A stretch of DNA of 52,950 nucleotides from the NCBI RefSeq assembly GCF_000620165.1, contig NZ_JHVN01000019.1, positions 1 through 52,950 of the forward strand, read 5' to 3'. Under the pieces are notes generated by a model, which saw only the letters and a program-made list of their open reading frames with translations, was not told the DNA's origin and searched no databases. Every line of letters starts with the position of its first letter. The first letter of the stretch is position 1. Positions 28,041 through 37,179 of the stretch are shown here, in pieces. This DNA comes from Anoxybacillus tepidamans PS2 (GTDB taxonomy: Bacteria > Bacillota > Bacilli > Bacillales > Anoxybacillaceae). The position numbers and the translations under genes were made by a program.

Positions 28041-29642
28041 ATGAATGTAAATGATGGGTCGCGAACTTTGAGCGTGTGGCGAGGGGCAGCTGTATTAACT
28101 GTAGCTGCCTTTGTGACGAAAGTATTGAGCGCTTTTTATCGTGTCCCATATCAAAATATTGTTGGCGATGTCGGTTTCTACATTTATCAACAAGTATACC
28201 CGATTTACGGGATTGTTACGGCGTTAGCTACATACGGATATCCGGTCGTTATTTCTAAACTGGTGGCAGAACGAGCAGAAGAAAAAGATGAAGAGGGAAT
28301 TAGCTATATTTTACAAGTCTCCTTGTGGTTTTTAACTATGATCGGTGTGTTTTGTTTTATTTTGTTGTACACAGGAGCAACGTCGATTGCAAAATGGATG
28401 GGAGATGAAAAACTTACTCCACTGATCCGTATCATTTCTTTTTCTTTTTTATTGCTTCCGTTTTTATCGGTATTGCGCGGTTATTTTCAAGGAAAAAATG
28501 ATATGGTCCCTACTGCTATTTCGCAAGTAGCGGAACAATCTGTAAGAGTAGTAACTATTATTGGCTCTTCATACCTTTTAATCAAAAGTGGACATACAAT
28601 GTACGAAGCCGGGGCAGGGGCGATCTTTGGCTCGTTAACAGGAGGATTGGCAGCCCTTCTATTGTTAAGTGCCTATTGGTTGCGGAGGAGGCGATTACAG
28701 CATCTGAATCCAATAACCACGTTACGTGCTGGAACCATTATTCGTTATTTGTTCGTGCAAGGGTTGACGATTTGTGTAGCCAATATGGTTTTGACGCTTA
28801 CCCAGCTTGCCGATGCCATGTCGTTATTATCTTTGTTAATACACCATGGAATAGAAGAGCATACTGCTAAAATGTTAAAAGGGGCTTATGATCGTGGTCA
28901 GCCGCTTCTTCAACTAGGAACAGTTGTCGCTACGTCATTTTCCTTAACGCTCGTACCGCTTATAGCGGGGGCAAAAAAACGAGGAGACGATGCATTTATT
29001 TTAGAAAAAATGAATTTATCTCTTCGTATTGCAATGGTCATTGGTATTGGCGCTTCTTTCGGTTTGGCCATTTTAATTCGTCCAACTAATATTATGTTAT
29101 TTGAAAATGATGCTGGTTCTTGGCAGTTGGCTATTTTAGCAATATCCATTTTCTTTGCGACAATGTCCCTTACCGCTTCAGCGCTTCTTCAGGGAATAGG
29201 GTATGAGCGTTTTTCGATTATTGGGGTAGTCATTGCTTTTATTTGTAAATGGTTGTGCAATATATGGTTCGTTCACATGTTTGGAATCACTGGAGCCGCA
29301 TTAGCTACTTTGCTTTCATATATGTTAATGTTTATATTTTTGTACTGGATATTGCAAAAAAATACAGGTGTTCCGCTGATTAGGAAAAAAGATATATATG
29401 CTATGATAAAAGCGGCCTTTATAATGATTGTGACATTACAGTTATATATGTGGTTGACAGAGTCATGGCAGGAAAGCCGTTTGGGAGCGGCTGGACAAGC
29501 TTTGGCTGGAGTACTGCTTGGAGGAAGTGTTTATATTATAATGGTTTTCAAAGGAACAATTTTTTCTCCACAAGAGGCAACCTTTTTTCCGTTTGGGGAA
29601 AAATTACATAGATTTCTTTCCAAAATAGGTGATGAACAGTGA
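28041..29642 (+). CDS. yabM: MATE/MurJ-superfamily exporter YabM (SpoVB-like)
   Basis: This is a polytopic inner-membrane protein of the polysaccharide-exporter/lipid-II-flippase group related to SpoVB, YtgP and MurJ. The 533 residues show about 13-14 hydrophobic segments. The N-terminal block VLSAFYRVPYQNIVGDVGFYIYQQVYPIYG and the YFQGKNDMVPTA block are typical of this group. The exact lipid-linked substrate cannot be inferred. ATG 28041 has GGAAGGTGAAA upstream. Its stop overlaps the yabN start by 4 nt (GTGA), so they are coupled. Confidence 0.9.
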   Translation: MNVNDGSRTLSVWRGAAVLTVAAFVTKVLSAFYRVPYQNIVGDVGFYIYQQVYPIYGIVTALATYGYPVVISKLVAERAEEKDEEGISYILQVSLWFLTMIGVFCFILLYTGATSIAKWMGDEKLTPLIRIISFSFLLLPFLSVLRGYFQGKNDMVPTAISQVAEQSVRVVTIIGSSYLLIKSGHTMYEAGAGAIFGSLTGGLAALLLLSAYWLRRRRLQHLNPITTLRAGTIIRYLFVQGLTICVANMVLTLTQLADAMSLLSLLIHHGIEEHTAKMLKGAYDRGQPLLQLGTVVATSFSLTLVPLIAGAKKRGDDAFILEKMNLSLRIAMVIGIGASFGLAILIRPTNIMLFENDAGSWQLAILAISIFFATMSLTASALLQGIGYERFSIIGVVIAFICKWLCNIWFVHMFGITGAALATLLSYMLMFIFLYWILQKNTGVPLIRKKDIYAMIKAAFIMIVTLQLYMWLTESWQESRLGAAGQALAGVLLGGSVYIIMVFKGTIFSPQEATFFPFGEKLHRFLSKIGDEQ

Positions 29643-31102
29643 ATACGATTTTTATTTTTGGTTTAGGGGCAGGAGACATTGATCAGCTGCCGCTTGGTAT
29701 TTACCGCAAATTAAAAAGCGCTTCTCCTCTTTTTTTGCGTACGAAAGAGCATCCTGTTGTGCAGGTATTAGAAGAGGAAGGAGTTCCGTTTACTTCGTTT
29801 GATGTTCTTTACGAAAAATACGACACATTTGAAGAAGTGTATGTGGAAATTGTCCGCGTTCTATTGGAAGAGGCGCAAACGACCGACGTTTTTTATGCTG
29901 TTCCGGGCCATCCTTTTGTGGCCGAAAAAACGGTCCAACTTTTATTAGAGGCGGAGCGGCAGCAAAAATGTCGTGTGGTTATTGAGGGGGGACAAAGCTT
30001 TTTAGATGCGCTGTTCACCTCTTTGCGCATTGACCCAATTGAAGGATTTCAGCTCATCGATGCGACATCGTTTCGTGAGGATGAGTGGCAATTAACGCAC
30101 CATGTTGTGTTTTGTCAAGTGTATGACTCATTCATTGCTTCAGAAGTGAAACTTGCGTTAATGGAACAGCTGCCAGACGATTATCAGGTGTATGTTGTAG
30201 TAGCAGTAGGAAGCGCAGATGAAAAAATTATTCAAATTCCTTTGTACGAGTTAGATCGTATGACGGAATTAAGCAATCTAACCAGTGTTTACGTGCCGCC
30301 TGTGAAGGATGAAACGATGCTGTACCATCGCTTTGAAACATTGCGTCGCGTCATTGCGACATTGCGAGGTCCAAATGGCTGTCCATGGGATCGCAAACAA
30401 ACGCACGAGTCATTAAAAAAATACTTGCTCGAAGAGACATACGAATTGTTTGATGCAATTGACAAGCACGATGACGATGGAATCATTGAGGAGCTCGGTG
30501 ATGTTTTATTGCAGGTCATGTTGCATGCGCAAATCGGCGAGGATGAAGGAATATTTTCGATTGTTGATGTGATCAAAGGCATCACGGAAAAGATGATTCG
30601 CCGCCACCCGCACGTATTCGGGGACGTGACGGTGCAAAATGCGGACGAAGTAGTAGAAAATTGGCAACGCATCAAAGAAAGAGAAAAACAAGACCGCACA
30701 AAGTCGTTGCTTGATGAAGTGACGAGAAGTCTACCTAACCTATTAAAAGCATACGAATTCCAGGCAAAGGCAGCAAAAGCAGGCTTTGACTGGGATGATG
30801 TAAAGCCGATGTGGGATAAAGTAGAAGAAGAAATAAAGGAATTTAAAAACGAAATTTCTAAAAATCATCAGAATCTAAAGAAGCGGATGAATGAATTTGG
30901 CGATATATTATTTGCGCTTGTCAACATTGCACGTTATTACAAAATCAACCCGGAAGAAGCGCTACATGCTACAAATATGAAGTTTTATCGCCGTTTTTCT
31001 TATATTGAAGAGCAAGTGAAAAAGCACGGCTTGCGCATGGAATCGTTATCGCTACAGCAACTGGATCAATGGTGGGAAGAAGCAAAAGAAAAAGGTTTAT
31101 AA
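29639..31102 (+). CDS. yabN: Fused SAM-methylase-fold / MazG NTP pyrophosphohydrolase (YabN)
   Basis: This is a two-domain protein. The N-terminal domain (about 1-225) has the tetrapyrrole-methylase fold with the GLGAGD motif at 8-13. The C-terminal domain (about 235-487) is MazG, which hydrolyses NTPs to NMP and PPi and so removes abnormal nucleotides. [16 protein letters not shown] begins MazG, and the metal-binding acidic residues include E265, E266, E269 and E285/D288 (EETYE and ELGD). A second all-alpha MazG repeat follows. The GTG start overlaps yabM. The role of the N-terminal domain is unknown. The length of 487 residues is close to that of B. subtilis YabN. Confidence 0.93.
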   Translation: MNTIFIFGLGAGDIDQLPLGIYRKLKSASPLFLRTKEHPVVQVLEEEGVPFTSFDVLYEKYDTFEEVYVEIVRVLLEEAQTTDVFYAVPGHPFVAEKTVQLLLEAERQQKCRVVIEGGQSFLDALFTSLRIDPIEGFQLIDATSFREDEWQLTHHVVFCQVYDSFIASEVKLALMEQLPDDYQVYVVVAVGSADEKIIQIPLYELDRMTELSNLTSVYVPPVKDETMLYHRFETLRRVIATLRGPNGCPWDRKQTHESLKKYLLEETYELFDAIDKHDDDGIIEELGDVLLQVMLHAQIGEDEGIFSIVDVIKGITEKMIRRHPHVFGDVTVQNADEVVENWQRIKEREKQDRTKSLLDEVTRSLPNLLKAYEFQAKAAKAGFDWDDVKPMWDKVEEEIKEFKNEISKNHQNLKKRMNEFGDILFALVNIARYYKINPEEALHATNMKFYRRFSYIEEQVKKHGLRMESLSLQQLDQWWEEAKEKGL

Positions 31103-31116
31103 GGAGGGGATTTTTG

Positions 31117-31398
31117 ATGCGTCTTGATAAGTTCTTAAAGGTATCGCGTCTCATTAAACGGCGAACGCTGGCAAAGGAAGTGGCAGATCAGGGGCGCGTA
31201 GCTATTAACGGCATAACGGCGAAAGCTAGCTCTACGGTGAAAGTAGGAGATGAAGTTACGATTCAATTTGGGCAAAAACATGTAACGGTTAAAATTACAG
31301 ATTTAAAAGAAACAACGAAAAAAGAAGAAGCTCCCCATCTTTACGAAATTATAAAAGAAGAGCGCATTGATAGGGAAACGTTCCAAGACGAGGTGTGA
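31117..31398 (+). CDS. rqcP: RqcP, S4-domain ribosome quality-control factor
   Basis: RqcP (YabO) binds stalled 50S subunits with RqcH and supports poly-alanine tailing of incomplete proteins. It is an Hsp15-like S4 RNA-binding protein: [24 protein letters not shown] and [14 protein letters not shown] form the S4 fold. ATG at 31117 with AAGGAGGGG upstream gives 93 residues and the B. subtilis-like start; the track frame from 31069 overlaps mazG without a ribosome site. It lies 14 nt after yabN. Confidence 0.95.
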   Translation: MRLDKFLKVSRLIKRRTLAKEVADQGRVAINGITAKASSTVKVGDEVTIQFGQKHVTVKITDLKETTKKEEAPHLYEIIKEERIDRETFQDEV

Positions 31399-31468
31399 CA
31401 GCTTGTTCTAAAATTTCCCCTACATTCATACACATGGTACAAATGTGAGATGAATGCGGGGGATGAGT

Positions 31469-31771
31469 ATGAACCAACATTATGATGGAATGAATAATAA
31501 AGGATCTGTGCAAGAGCACGACGTCATTATGCGGGGACGCCGCCTTTTAGATATTACTGGGGTTAAGCAAGTTGAAAGTTTTGATAGCGAAGAATTTTTG
31601 CTTGAAACAGTGATGGGCTTTTTATCGATCCGAGGACAAAATTTACAAATGAAAAATTTAGATGTCGATAAAGGCGTCGTCTCGATCAAAGGCAAAATAT
31701 TTGACCTTATATACTTAGATGAACATCATCAGGAGAAGGCTAAAGGATTCTTTAGCAAGTTGTTCAAATGA
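31469..31771 (+). CDS. yabP: Spore coat/cortex assembly protein YabP
   Basis: YabP is a sporulation protein of the YabP/YqfC family made in the mother cell under SigE. The family block GRRLLDITGVKQVESFDSEEFLLETVMGFLSI, then GQNLQMKNLDVDKGVVSIKG, is strongly conserved. ATG 31469 with GGGGG upstream gives 100 residues; in-frame ATGs at 31463 and 31454 lack spacing. A CATACA element at 31427-31432 resembles a SigE -10, but the -35 spacing is poor. The stop overlaps the yabQ start (ATGA), so the pair is coupled. Confidence 0.93.
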   Translation: MNQHYDGMNNKGSVQEHDVIMRGRRLLDITGVKQVESFDSEEFLLETVMGFLSIRGQNLQMKNLDVDKGVVSIKGKIFDLIYLDEHHQEKAKGFFSKLFK

Positions 31772-32379
31772 GTGTAAACACTCAGCTTGAAACGATGTTT
31801 GCGATGATTGTGATGGGAGTTTGGCTCGGTTTGGCGCTGGATACGTACAATCGCTTTTTGCAGCGGCCGAACCGTACTCGTTTTATTGTTTTTATTAACG
31901 ATATTTTGTTTTGGCTCCTCCAAGGTCTTATTACTTTTTATATATTATTGCTTGTAAATAAAGGTGAACTACGGTTTCACATTTTTTTGGCGATTTTATG
32001 CGGTTATGCAGCCTATCAAAGCTTATTCCAAACCATCTACCTAAAGCTGCTAGAAATGCTCATTCGCATTTTTACGGCATTGTACCGCTTTTTTATAAGG
32101 ACATGCTATTACGTCATCGTTCGTCCAATTCAATGGCTTTTTCATCTCATATTATTGCTTTTATTGTTCTTATGGAAAGTATTTCTTTCGGTTTTCAAAA
32201 CTCTCTTTCGATGTATCACTTTGTTGCTGAGACCTTTCCGCTTGCTAGGGAAATGGATTTGGGAGATGGTTCCTTTTAAATGGAGAGCGCCAGTTACAAA
32301 ATTTTTTCTTTGGTTGGCAGGAGTTGTACAAAAAGGAACGAATATGTTCATAAAATGGGGCGCTAAATTCCGAAAATAA
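31768..32379 (+). CDS. yabQ: Sporulation membrane protein YabQ
   Basis: YabQ is a mother-cell membrane protein needed for spore cortex formation and localised to the forespore membrane in B. subtilis. The 203 residues show hydrophobic segments at about 8-24, 41-63, 70-88 and further ones from about 95 to 165, with a basic C-terminus. The ATG at 31768 overlaps the yabP stop by 4 nt. Low sequence constraint is normal for this protein, and context (yabP-yabQ-divIC) is the strongest support. Confidence 0.88.
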   Translation: MSVNTQLETMFAMIVMGVWLGLALDTYNRFLQRPNRTRFIVFINDILFWLLQGLITFYILLLVNKGELRFHIFLAILCGYAAYQSLFQTIYLKLLEMLIRIFTALYRFFIRTCYYVIVRPIQWLFHLILLLLLFLWKVFLSVFKTLFRCITLLLRPFRLLGKWIWEMVPFKWRAPVTKFFLWLAGVVQKGTNMFIKWGAKFRK

Positions 32380-32397
32380 GAGTGGAGGTATAAAAAC

Positions 32398-32769
32398 GTG
32401 GGTGCTTTACATAAAAACAAGGTGACAAAGCTTCAGTCCTCATATGTTCTCGCACAAGAAGAAAAGGAAAGAAAAGCATTAAAAAGGCGGCGCATCATTG
32501 CCGTTCGCTTTACTTTTTTAGGCGTGGTAATGGCAGCGTTGTCAGCCTTCTTTTTATATACTCTCCACTCCCAATCTTCCAATATTGAAACAAAAATTCA
32601 AAATCAAAAAAAGCTGGAACAGCAGTTAAAAGTATTAGAAAAGCGACAAAAGCGGCTGGAAGAGGAAATCAAAAAATTGCATGATGATGACTATATTGCT
32701 GAATTAGCCCGAAAAAAATACTTTCTGTCAAAAGACGGAGAGATTATCTTTACTGTTCCACAAAAATAA
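32398..32769 (+). CDS. divIC: Cell-division protein DivIC
   Basis: DivIC is a bitopic septal protein that works with FtsL and DivIB in the divisome. A short basic N-terminal cytoplasmic tail (1-32) precedes one membrane helix at about 33-56, then an extracytoplasmic coiled coil at about 60-95 (IQNQKKLEQQLKVLEKRQKRLEEEIKKL) and the conserved tail YIAELARKKYFLSKDGE. It has 123 residues. GTG at 32398 has GGAGGTA upstream. It is located immediately after yabQ, as in B. subtilis. Confidence 0.96.
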   Translation: MGALHKNKVTKLQSSYVLAQEEKERKALKRRRIIAVRFTFLGVVMAALSAFFLYTLHSQSSNIETKIQNQKKLEQQLKVLEKRQKRLEEEIKKLHDDDYIAELARKKYFLSKDGEIIFTVPQK

Positions 32770-32804
32770 GCGAGAACCCGCTAAAGACATAGGCGTTGAG
32801 CTTA

Positions 32805-32834
32805 TTGACACTTGTTTTTTGCATTCGTTATAAT
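32805..32834 (+). promoter_or_regulatory. SigA promoter of yabR
   Basis: TTGACA (32805-32810), 18 bp, TATAAT (32829-32834): both boxes perfect, about 50 nt before the yabR start. Confidence 0.85.
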
Positions 32835-32885
32835 AAAGAAAATAATTTTTTACTTTTTTAAGGATTAAGGAGGAGCACTTTTTTT

Positions 32886-33284
32886 ATGTCAATTGAAGTA
32901 GGCAGCAAGTTACAAGGCAAAGTAACGGGAATTACAAAATTCGGAGCGTTTGTGGAGCTGCCAGAAGGCGTAACGGGTTTAGTGCATATTAGTGAAGTAG
33001 CCGATAACTATGTCAAAGATATCAATGATCATCTCAAAGTAGGAGATGTTGTTGAGGTAAAAGTTATTAACGTTGAAAAAGATGGAAAAATCGGCTTATC
33101 CATTAAAAAGGCAAAAGAATCGCAGTCTTCACAGCGTCCGCGTACAAAAGCAAACGATCGTGCCGCAAAGGAAAGCTTCGAACAAAAAATCAGCCGTTTT
33201 TTAAAAGAAAGCGAAGATCGTTTGGCATCTCTCAAACGACATACTGAATCAAAGCGGGGAGGTCGCGGTGCGAGACGCGGTTAA
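32886..33284 (+). CDS. yabR: S1 RNA-binding domain protein YabR
   Basis: This is a small protein with one S1 (OB-fold) RNA-binding domain at about 1-70 (GSKLQGKVTGITKFGAFVELPEG, GLVHISEV, VGDVVEVKVI...GKIGLSIKKA), close to the S1 domain of PNPase. The remaining 60 residues are basic and Arg/Lys-rich with a GGRGARRG tail. It is probably a general RNA-binding or ribosome-associated protein; no specific function can be read. It has 132 residues and its own strong SigA promoter. The ATG at 32886 has AAGGAGGA upstream. Confidence 0.92.
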   Translation: MSIEVGSKLQGKVTGITKFGAFVELPEGVTGLVHISEVADNYVKDINDHLKVGDVVEVKVINVEKDGKIGLSIKKAKESQSSQRPRTKANDRAAKESFEQKISRFLKESEDRLASLKRHTESKRGGRGARRG

Positions 33285-33329
33285 CTTGCTGCTGAATCAT
33301 GTTATAATATAGCAGGTATGGAATAAGAA

Positions 33330-33362
33330 AAAAGCATCCAAACGATTAGGATGCTTTTTCTT
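33330..33362 (+). terminator. Terminator of yabR
   Basis: AAAAGCATCC (33330-33339) pairs with GGATGCTTTT (33349-33358), then TCTTT. Confidence 0.88.
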
Positions 33363-33388
33363 TGGTTAATAAAATGCGGTAAAAAATA

Positions 33389-33417
33389 TTGACAAAAGAA
33401 TAGATCATGGTTAAAAT
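33389..33417 (+). promoter_or_regulatory. SigA promoter of the tRNA pair
   Basis: TTGACA (33389-33394), 17 bp, TAAAAT (33412-33417), ending 17 nt before tRNA-Met. Confidence 0.8.
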
Positions 33418-33434
33418 ATTAATTGTCGTTGAAT

Positions 33435-33508
33435 GGCGGCGTAGCTCAGCTGGCTAGAGCGTACGGTTCATACCCGTGAGGTCGGGGGTTCGATTCCCTC
33501 CGCCGCTA
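33435..33508 (+). tRNA. tRNA-Met (CAT), elongator
   Basis: The 74-nt cloverleaf is complete: acceptor GGCGGCG/CGCCGCT, D arm GCTC...GAGC, anticodon stem TACGG/CCGTG with loop TTCATAC (anticodon CAT), T arm with GGTTCGATT. No CCA is encoded. The G1-U72 pair and the lack of the GGG/CCC anticodon-stem pairs exclude an initiator tRNA. It is near-identical to the B. subtilis elongator tRNA-Met at the same locus as I recall it. Confidence 0.95.
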
Positions 33509-33522
33509 TAACTAAATAACAA

Positions 33523-33594
33523 GGCCCGTTGGTCAAGTGGTTAAGACACCGCCCTTTCACGGCGGTAACACGGGTTCGAATCCCGTACGGGTCA
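33523..33594 (+). tRNA. tRNA-Glu (TTC)
   Basis: The 72-nt cloverleaf has acceptor GGCCCGT/ACGGGTC, anticodon stem CCGCC/GGCGG with loop CTTTCAC (anticodon TTC) and T loop GTTCGAATC. CCA is not encoded. It lies 14 nt after tRNA-Met on the same transcript. Confidence 0.97.
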
Positions 33595-33600
33595 CTAATT

Positions 33601-33636
33601 AAAGATGTTTCCTAATTTGGAAACATCTTTTTTTTA
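33601..33636 (+). terminator. Terminator of the tRNA pair
   Basis: AAAGATGTTTCC (33601-33612) pairs perfectly with GGAAACATCTTT (33619-33630), then TTTTT. Confidence 0.95.
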
Positions 33637-33799
33637 ATTTTTTAACCCTTGCACATGATGCTCGTTTGAAAAACTTAAGGAATAAAGCGGCTCGTAATAC
33701 GTATGAACCTCTCTCACCTGCAATCTGTTAAGAGGTGGGAGACTTCTCGGTTTATGTTAAAGAATAAATTTGTATGACTATGGCATGTTAGCGAGAAAT
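33637..33799 (+). other. Upstream part of spoIIE intergenic region
   Basis: No gene is visible. TCTCTCACCT (33710-33719) and AGGTGGGAGA (33733-33742) can pair over nine of ten positions, without a T-run. Its function is unclear; it lies about 90 nt before the spoIIE -35. Confidence 0.4.
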
Positions 33800-33800
33800 T

Positions 33801-33865
33801 CGTCGAACGTTTTTTTGGGTAGCTTTCCTTTTTTGACAAATTTTTGACAATTCAGAAGATATAAT
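33801..33865 (+). promoter_or_regulatory. Spo0A-dependent SigA promoter of spoIIE
   Basis: TTGACA (33833-33838) and TATAAT (33860-33865) are separated by 21 bp, too wide for ordinary SigA use and the same unusual spacing as the Spo0A-activated spoIIE and spoIIG promoters of B. subtilis. Candidate 0A boxes are CGTCGAA (33801-33807), TGACAAA (33834-33840) and TGACAAT (33845-33851); the last two are 11 bp apart and overlap the -35. Confidence 0.78.
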
Positions 33866-33899
33866 AAGGCTAATAGAAAAGCAAAGGAGTGGATCGGGA

Positions 33900-36377
33900 A
33901 TGGAAAGAATCGAAAGACGTTTAATGAACCAAATTTCGGAGGTGCCATTAAACGAAACACAGGCTGTTTTCTCACGCTGGACGAGACATTTAAAGTTAAG
34001 ATTGGGACACTTATTTGTTCAGAAAGGTTTTGCTTTATTAGTTATCGGTTTTCTCCTTGGACGAGCCCTCATTTTATCAAAACTTATTCCATTTGCGCTC
34101 CCGTTTTTCGTATCTGTTTATATGATGCGCCGAGATAAAGCGGGATTGGCGTTCATTGCCCTTGCAGCTGGAGCATTGACGATATCGTTTGAAACAGCTG
34201 TGTTTGTTTTTGCAGGAATGTCTAGCTTCTTATTGCTAAACCAGTTTTTGAAAAAGTTTTTTGATGACTCACTAAAAATAGCTCCTTTTGTTGTATTTTG
34301 TCTTTCGCTTTCTACAAAATTAGCGATGATATATTTTTGGTCGGGCACTCCAACAATGTATGAAACTGTAATGGCCTTGATTGAAGCAGGTCTTGGTTTT
34401 GTTCTCACTCTTATTTTTCTGCAAAGCATCCCTCTTTTAACTGTACAAAAATACAAGCAATCATTGCGGGCAGAAGAAATTATTTCGCTCGTTATTTTGC
34501 TTGCTTCGATGTTGACAGGAACGATCGGCTGGAAAATCTCCTATTTATCGGTAGAGCATATTTTAGCGCGATATCTTGTATTACTATTTGCTTTTGTTGC
34601 TGGAACGACTACCGGTTCGACGGTAGGGGTAGTAACGGGCTTGATTTTAAGCTTAGCGAATGTTGACAATTTATATGAAATGAGTTTATTGGCGTTTGCT
34701 GGTCTTTTAGGCGGGCTGCTAAAAGAAGGAAGGAAAATCGGTACTTCTCTTGGTTTATTAATAGCTACCCTATTAATTGGTTTATATGGAAACGGCAAAG
34801 CGGACGCAATTCCAACGGTGCTGGAGTCTTGTTTCGCGGTAGCTTTATTTTTGTTGACTCCGCGTTCATTAATTGAAAAAGTAGCTAAGTACATTCCTGG
34901 AACAGTTGAGTATATGAATGAACAGCAACAGTACGTAAGGAAAGTTCGTGATGTAACGGCGCAAAGAGTATCTCAATTTTCCCGTGTATTTCAGGCGCTG
35001 GCTAGCAGTTTTTCTAGCGAACGGACTTCTCTTGAGCATGAGTATGGCGAAAAAGAGATTGACTACTTTCTTAGCGATATTACGGAAAAAACATGCCAAA
35101 CATGCTTCAGAAAAGAACAATGTTGGTCCCAGCAGTTTGATACAACATATGAGTACATGAAACAAATTATGATAGAGGTAGATGGAGAAAATATTTCACA
35201 GAACCATAAACTGTTACGTGAATGGGATCGTTACTGCATTAAGGCGAAAAAAGTAGTAGATGTGATGGAAAAGGATATGGCTACTTACCAAGCGAATAAA
35301 AAGCTGCGAAAACGAATTCAAGAAAGCAGGAAACTCGTAGCAGAACAATTAATGGGCGTTTCGCAAGTTATGGAGGATTTTGCTAAAGAAATCCAACGTG
35401 AGCAGGAAAATCATTATTTGCAGGAGGAACAAATTTTCCACGCATTACAAGAGTTCGGAATTGAAGTTGGGCATGTTGATATTTACAGTTTGGAAAAAGG
35501 AAATATTGATATTGAAATGAGTATTCCATATTGCGATGGGCGTGGGGAATGTGAAAAACTGATTGCACCGATGCTTTCTGATATTTTAGATGAAACGATT
35601 GTGGTCAAAAGAGAGGAATGTGCCGCATATCCGAACGGATATTGTCGTGTAGCCTTTGGGTCAACGAAAGCGTTCGTTGTAGAAACGGGTGTGGCTTTTG
35701 CGGCAAAAGGTGGAGGATTTGTCTCAGGTGATAGTTATTCGATGATTGAACTCGGGGCAGGAAAATATGCGATTGCCATTAGCGATGGGATGGGAAATGG
35801 AGAAAGAGCTCATAATGAGAGCAATGAAACGTTACGTTTATTGCAAAAAATCTTACAAACAGGTATCGACGAAACGGTAGCGATTAAATCAATTAACTCT
35901 ATTCTTGCATTGCGAACAACCGACGAAATTTTCTCGACGCTAGACTTGGCGATTATTGATTTACAAAACGCCGCTACTAAATTTTTAAAAATCGGATCTA
36001 CGCCGAGCTTTGTAAAGAGAGGAAATAAAGTGATGAAAATTGAATCAAGCAACTTGCCTATGGGAATTATTAAGGAATTTGAATTCGAAATTGTAAGTGA
36101 ACAATTAAAGGCGGGAGATTTATTAATCATGATGAGTGATGGTGTATTCGAAGGACCTTCTCACGTAGAAAACCATGAGTTATGGATGAAGAGAAAAATA
36201 ATGGAACTACAAACAAATGATCCTCAAGAAGTGGCAGATCTCATTATGGAAGAGGTGATTCGAACTCGTTCAGGAAGAATTGAAGATGATATGACGGTAG
36301 TGGTAGCAAAAGTGAAACACAATACGCCAAAATGGGCTACCATTCCAGCATATATGTATGCAAAGAAGGCTCAATAA
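33900..36377 (+). CDS. spoIIE: Stage II sporulation protein E, SpoIIAA-P phosphatase
   Basis: SpoIIE dephosphorylates SpoIIAA to free SigF in the forespore and also helps shift the FtsZ ring to the pole. The N-terminal region (about 1-330) has about ten membrane segments. A central regulatory/FtsZ-binding region follows (about 330-590). The C-terminal PP2C phosphatase domain has SDGMGNGERA (D629) and MMSDGVFEG (D747) as the metal-binding aspartates. The length of 825 residues is close to the 827 I recall for B. subtilis. ATG 33900 has AAAGGAGTG about ten bases upstream. Its 21-bp promoter is described separately. Confidence 0.97.
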   Translation: MERIERRLMNQISEVPLNETQAVFSRWTRHLKLRLGHLFVQKGFALLVIGFLLGRALILSKLIPFALPFFVSVYMMRRDKAGLAFIALAAGALTISFETAVFVFAGMSSFLLLNQFLKKFFDDSLKIAPFVVFCLSLSTKLAMIYFWSGTPTMYETVMALIEAGLGFVLTLIFLQSIPLLTVQKYKQSLRAEEIISLVILLASMLTGTIGWKISYLSVEHILARYLVLLFAFVAGTTTGSTVGVVTGLILSLANVDNLYEMSLLAFAGLLGGLLKEGRKIGTSLGLLIATLLIGLYGNGKADAIPTVLESCFAVALFLLTPRSLIEKVAKYIPGTVEYMNEQQQYVRKVRDVTAQRVSQFSRVFQALASSFSSERTSLEHEYGEKEIDYFLSDITEKTCQTCFRKEQCWSQQFDTTYEYMKQIMIEVDGENISQNHKLLREWDRYCIKAKKVVDVMEKDMATYQANKKLRKRIQESRKLVAEQLMGVSQVMEDFAKEIQREQENHYLQEEQIFHALQEFGIEVGHVDIYSLEKGNIDIEMSIPYCDGRGECEKLIAPMLSDILDETIVVKREECAAYPNGYCRVAFGSTKAFVVETGVAFAAKGGGFVSGDSYSMIELGAGKYAIAISDGMGNGERAHNESNETLRLLQKILQTGIDETVAIKSINSILALRTTDEIFSTLDLAIIDLQNAATKFLKIGSTPSFVKRGNKVMKIESSNLPMGIIKEFEFEIVSEQLKAGDLLIMMSDGVFEGPSHVENHELWMKRKIMELQTNDPQEVADLIMEEVIRTRSGRIEDDMTVVVAKVKHNTPKWATIPAYMYAKKAQ

Positions 36378-36438
36378 GTATAAAATCCTTTCATTCCGTC
36401 GATGATGGTAATACATCATTCGAGGAGGGAAATGGAAG

Positions 36439-37179
36439 GTGCGAAAAGGAACATTACGGCAAATTTTATTAATTACGGACGGTTGTTCGAATCATGGGGA
36501 AGATCCTATTGCGATGGCCGCCCTTGCAAAGGAACAAGGGATTACAGTAAATGTTATCGGGGTGCTCGATCAAGATACAATCGATGAGAACGGTTTACGA
36601 GAAATTGAAGGAATTGCGATGGCAGGAGGCGGTGTGAGCCAAGTCGTTTATGCAAAGCAACTATCCCAAACTGTTCAAATGGTAACGCGAAAGGCAATGA
36701 CACAAACATTGCAAGGTGTTGTAAATAAAGAACTGAAACAAATCTTAGGGTCGAACGCGTCATTGGAGGATTTACCGCCGGAAAAACGCGGTGAAGTAAT
36801 GGAAGTCGTTGACGAACTTGGAGAAACAGTCGAATTAGAAGTTTTAATATTAATAGATACGAGCGGAAGTATGAAAACGAAATTGCCAACAGTCAAAGAG
36901 GCGTTGTTTGATTTATCGCTAAGTCTTAACGCCCGCATTGGCGATAATCAATTTTCGGTTTTTGTATTTCCGGGGAAACACGGAAATACAGAAAAAGTGC
37001 TTGATTGGACACCAAACCTTGAATCGTTATCTTCTGTATTTCCTAAACTGACATCAGGAGGGCTTACACCAACAGGTCCTGCATTGCGTGAAGCTGTTGC
37101 TTTCTATTTTGAGAAAAAACGTTCTCTAAGGGGTTTGATTTCCGGTGATGAATCATACTTTGAAGAATCATCTATGTAA
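36439..37179 (+). CDS. yabS: von Willebrand factor A-domain protein YabS
   Basis: This cytosolic protein has a vWA fold in its C-terminal half: LILIDTSGSMKTK carries the metal-site DxSxS motif (140-144), and TSGGLTPTGPALREA supplies the MIDAS Thr. The N-terminal half (QILLITDGCSNHGEDPIAMA) resembles a second, partial vWA segment. Partners are unknown; genomically it is always beside the kinase yabT. GTG 36439 has GGAGGGAAA upstream. It has 246 residues. The 3' end overlaps yabT by 35 nt, a larger overlap than elsewhere in the window. Confidence 0.88.
   Translation: MRKGTLRQILLITDGCSNHGEDPIAMAALAKEQGITVNVIGVLDQDTIDENGLREIEGIAMAGGGVSQVVYAKQLSQTVQMVTRKAMTQTLQGVVNKELKQILGSNASLEDLPPEKRGEVMEVVDELGETVELEVLILIDTSGSMKTKLPTVKEALFDLSLSLNARIGDNQFSVFVFPGKHGNTEKVLDWTPNLESLSSVFPKLTSGGLTPTGPALREAVAFYFEKKRSLRGLISGDESYFEESSM

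Noticed and set aside
30289-30699. Minus-strand frame of 136 codons opposite yabN
   Set aside because: Ser/Cys-rich shadow of the MazG coding sequence with no independent support.
31409-31432. SigE promoter of yabP
   Set aside because: TAAAATT and CATACA elements exist, but only 11 bp apart instead of about 14-15, so it is not listed as a promoter.
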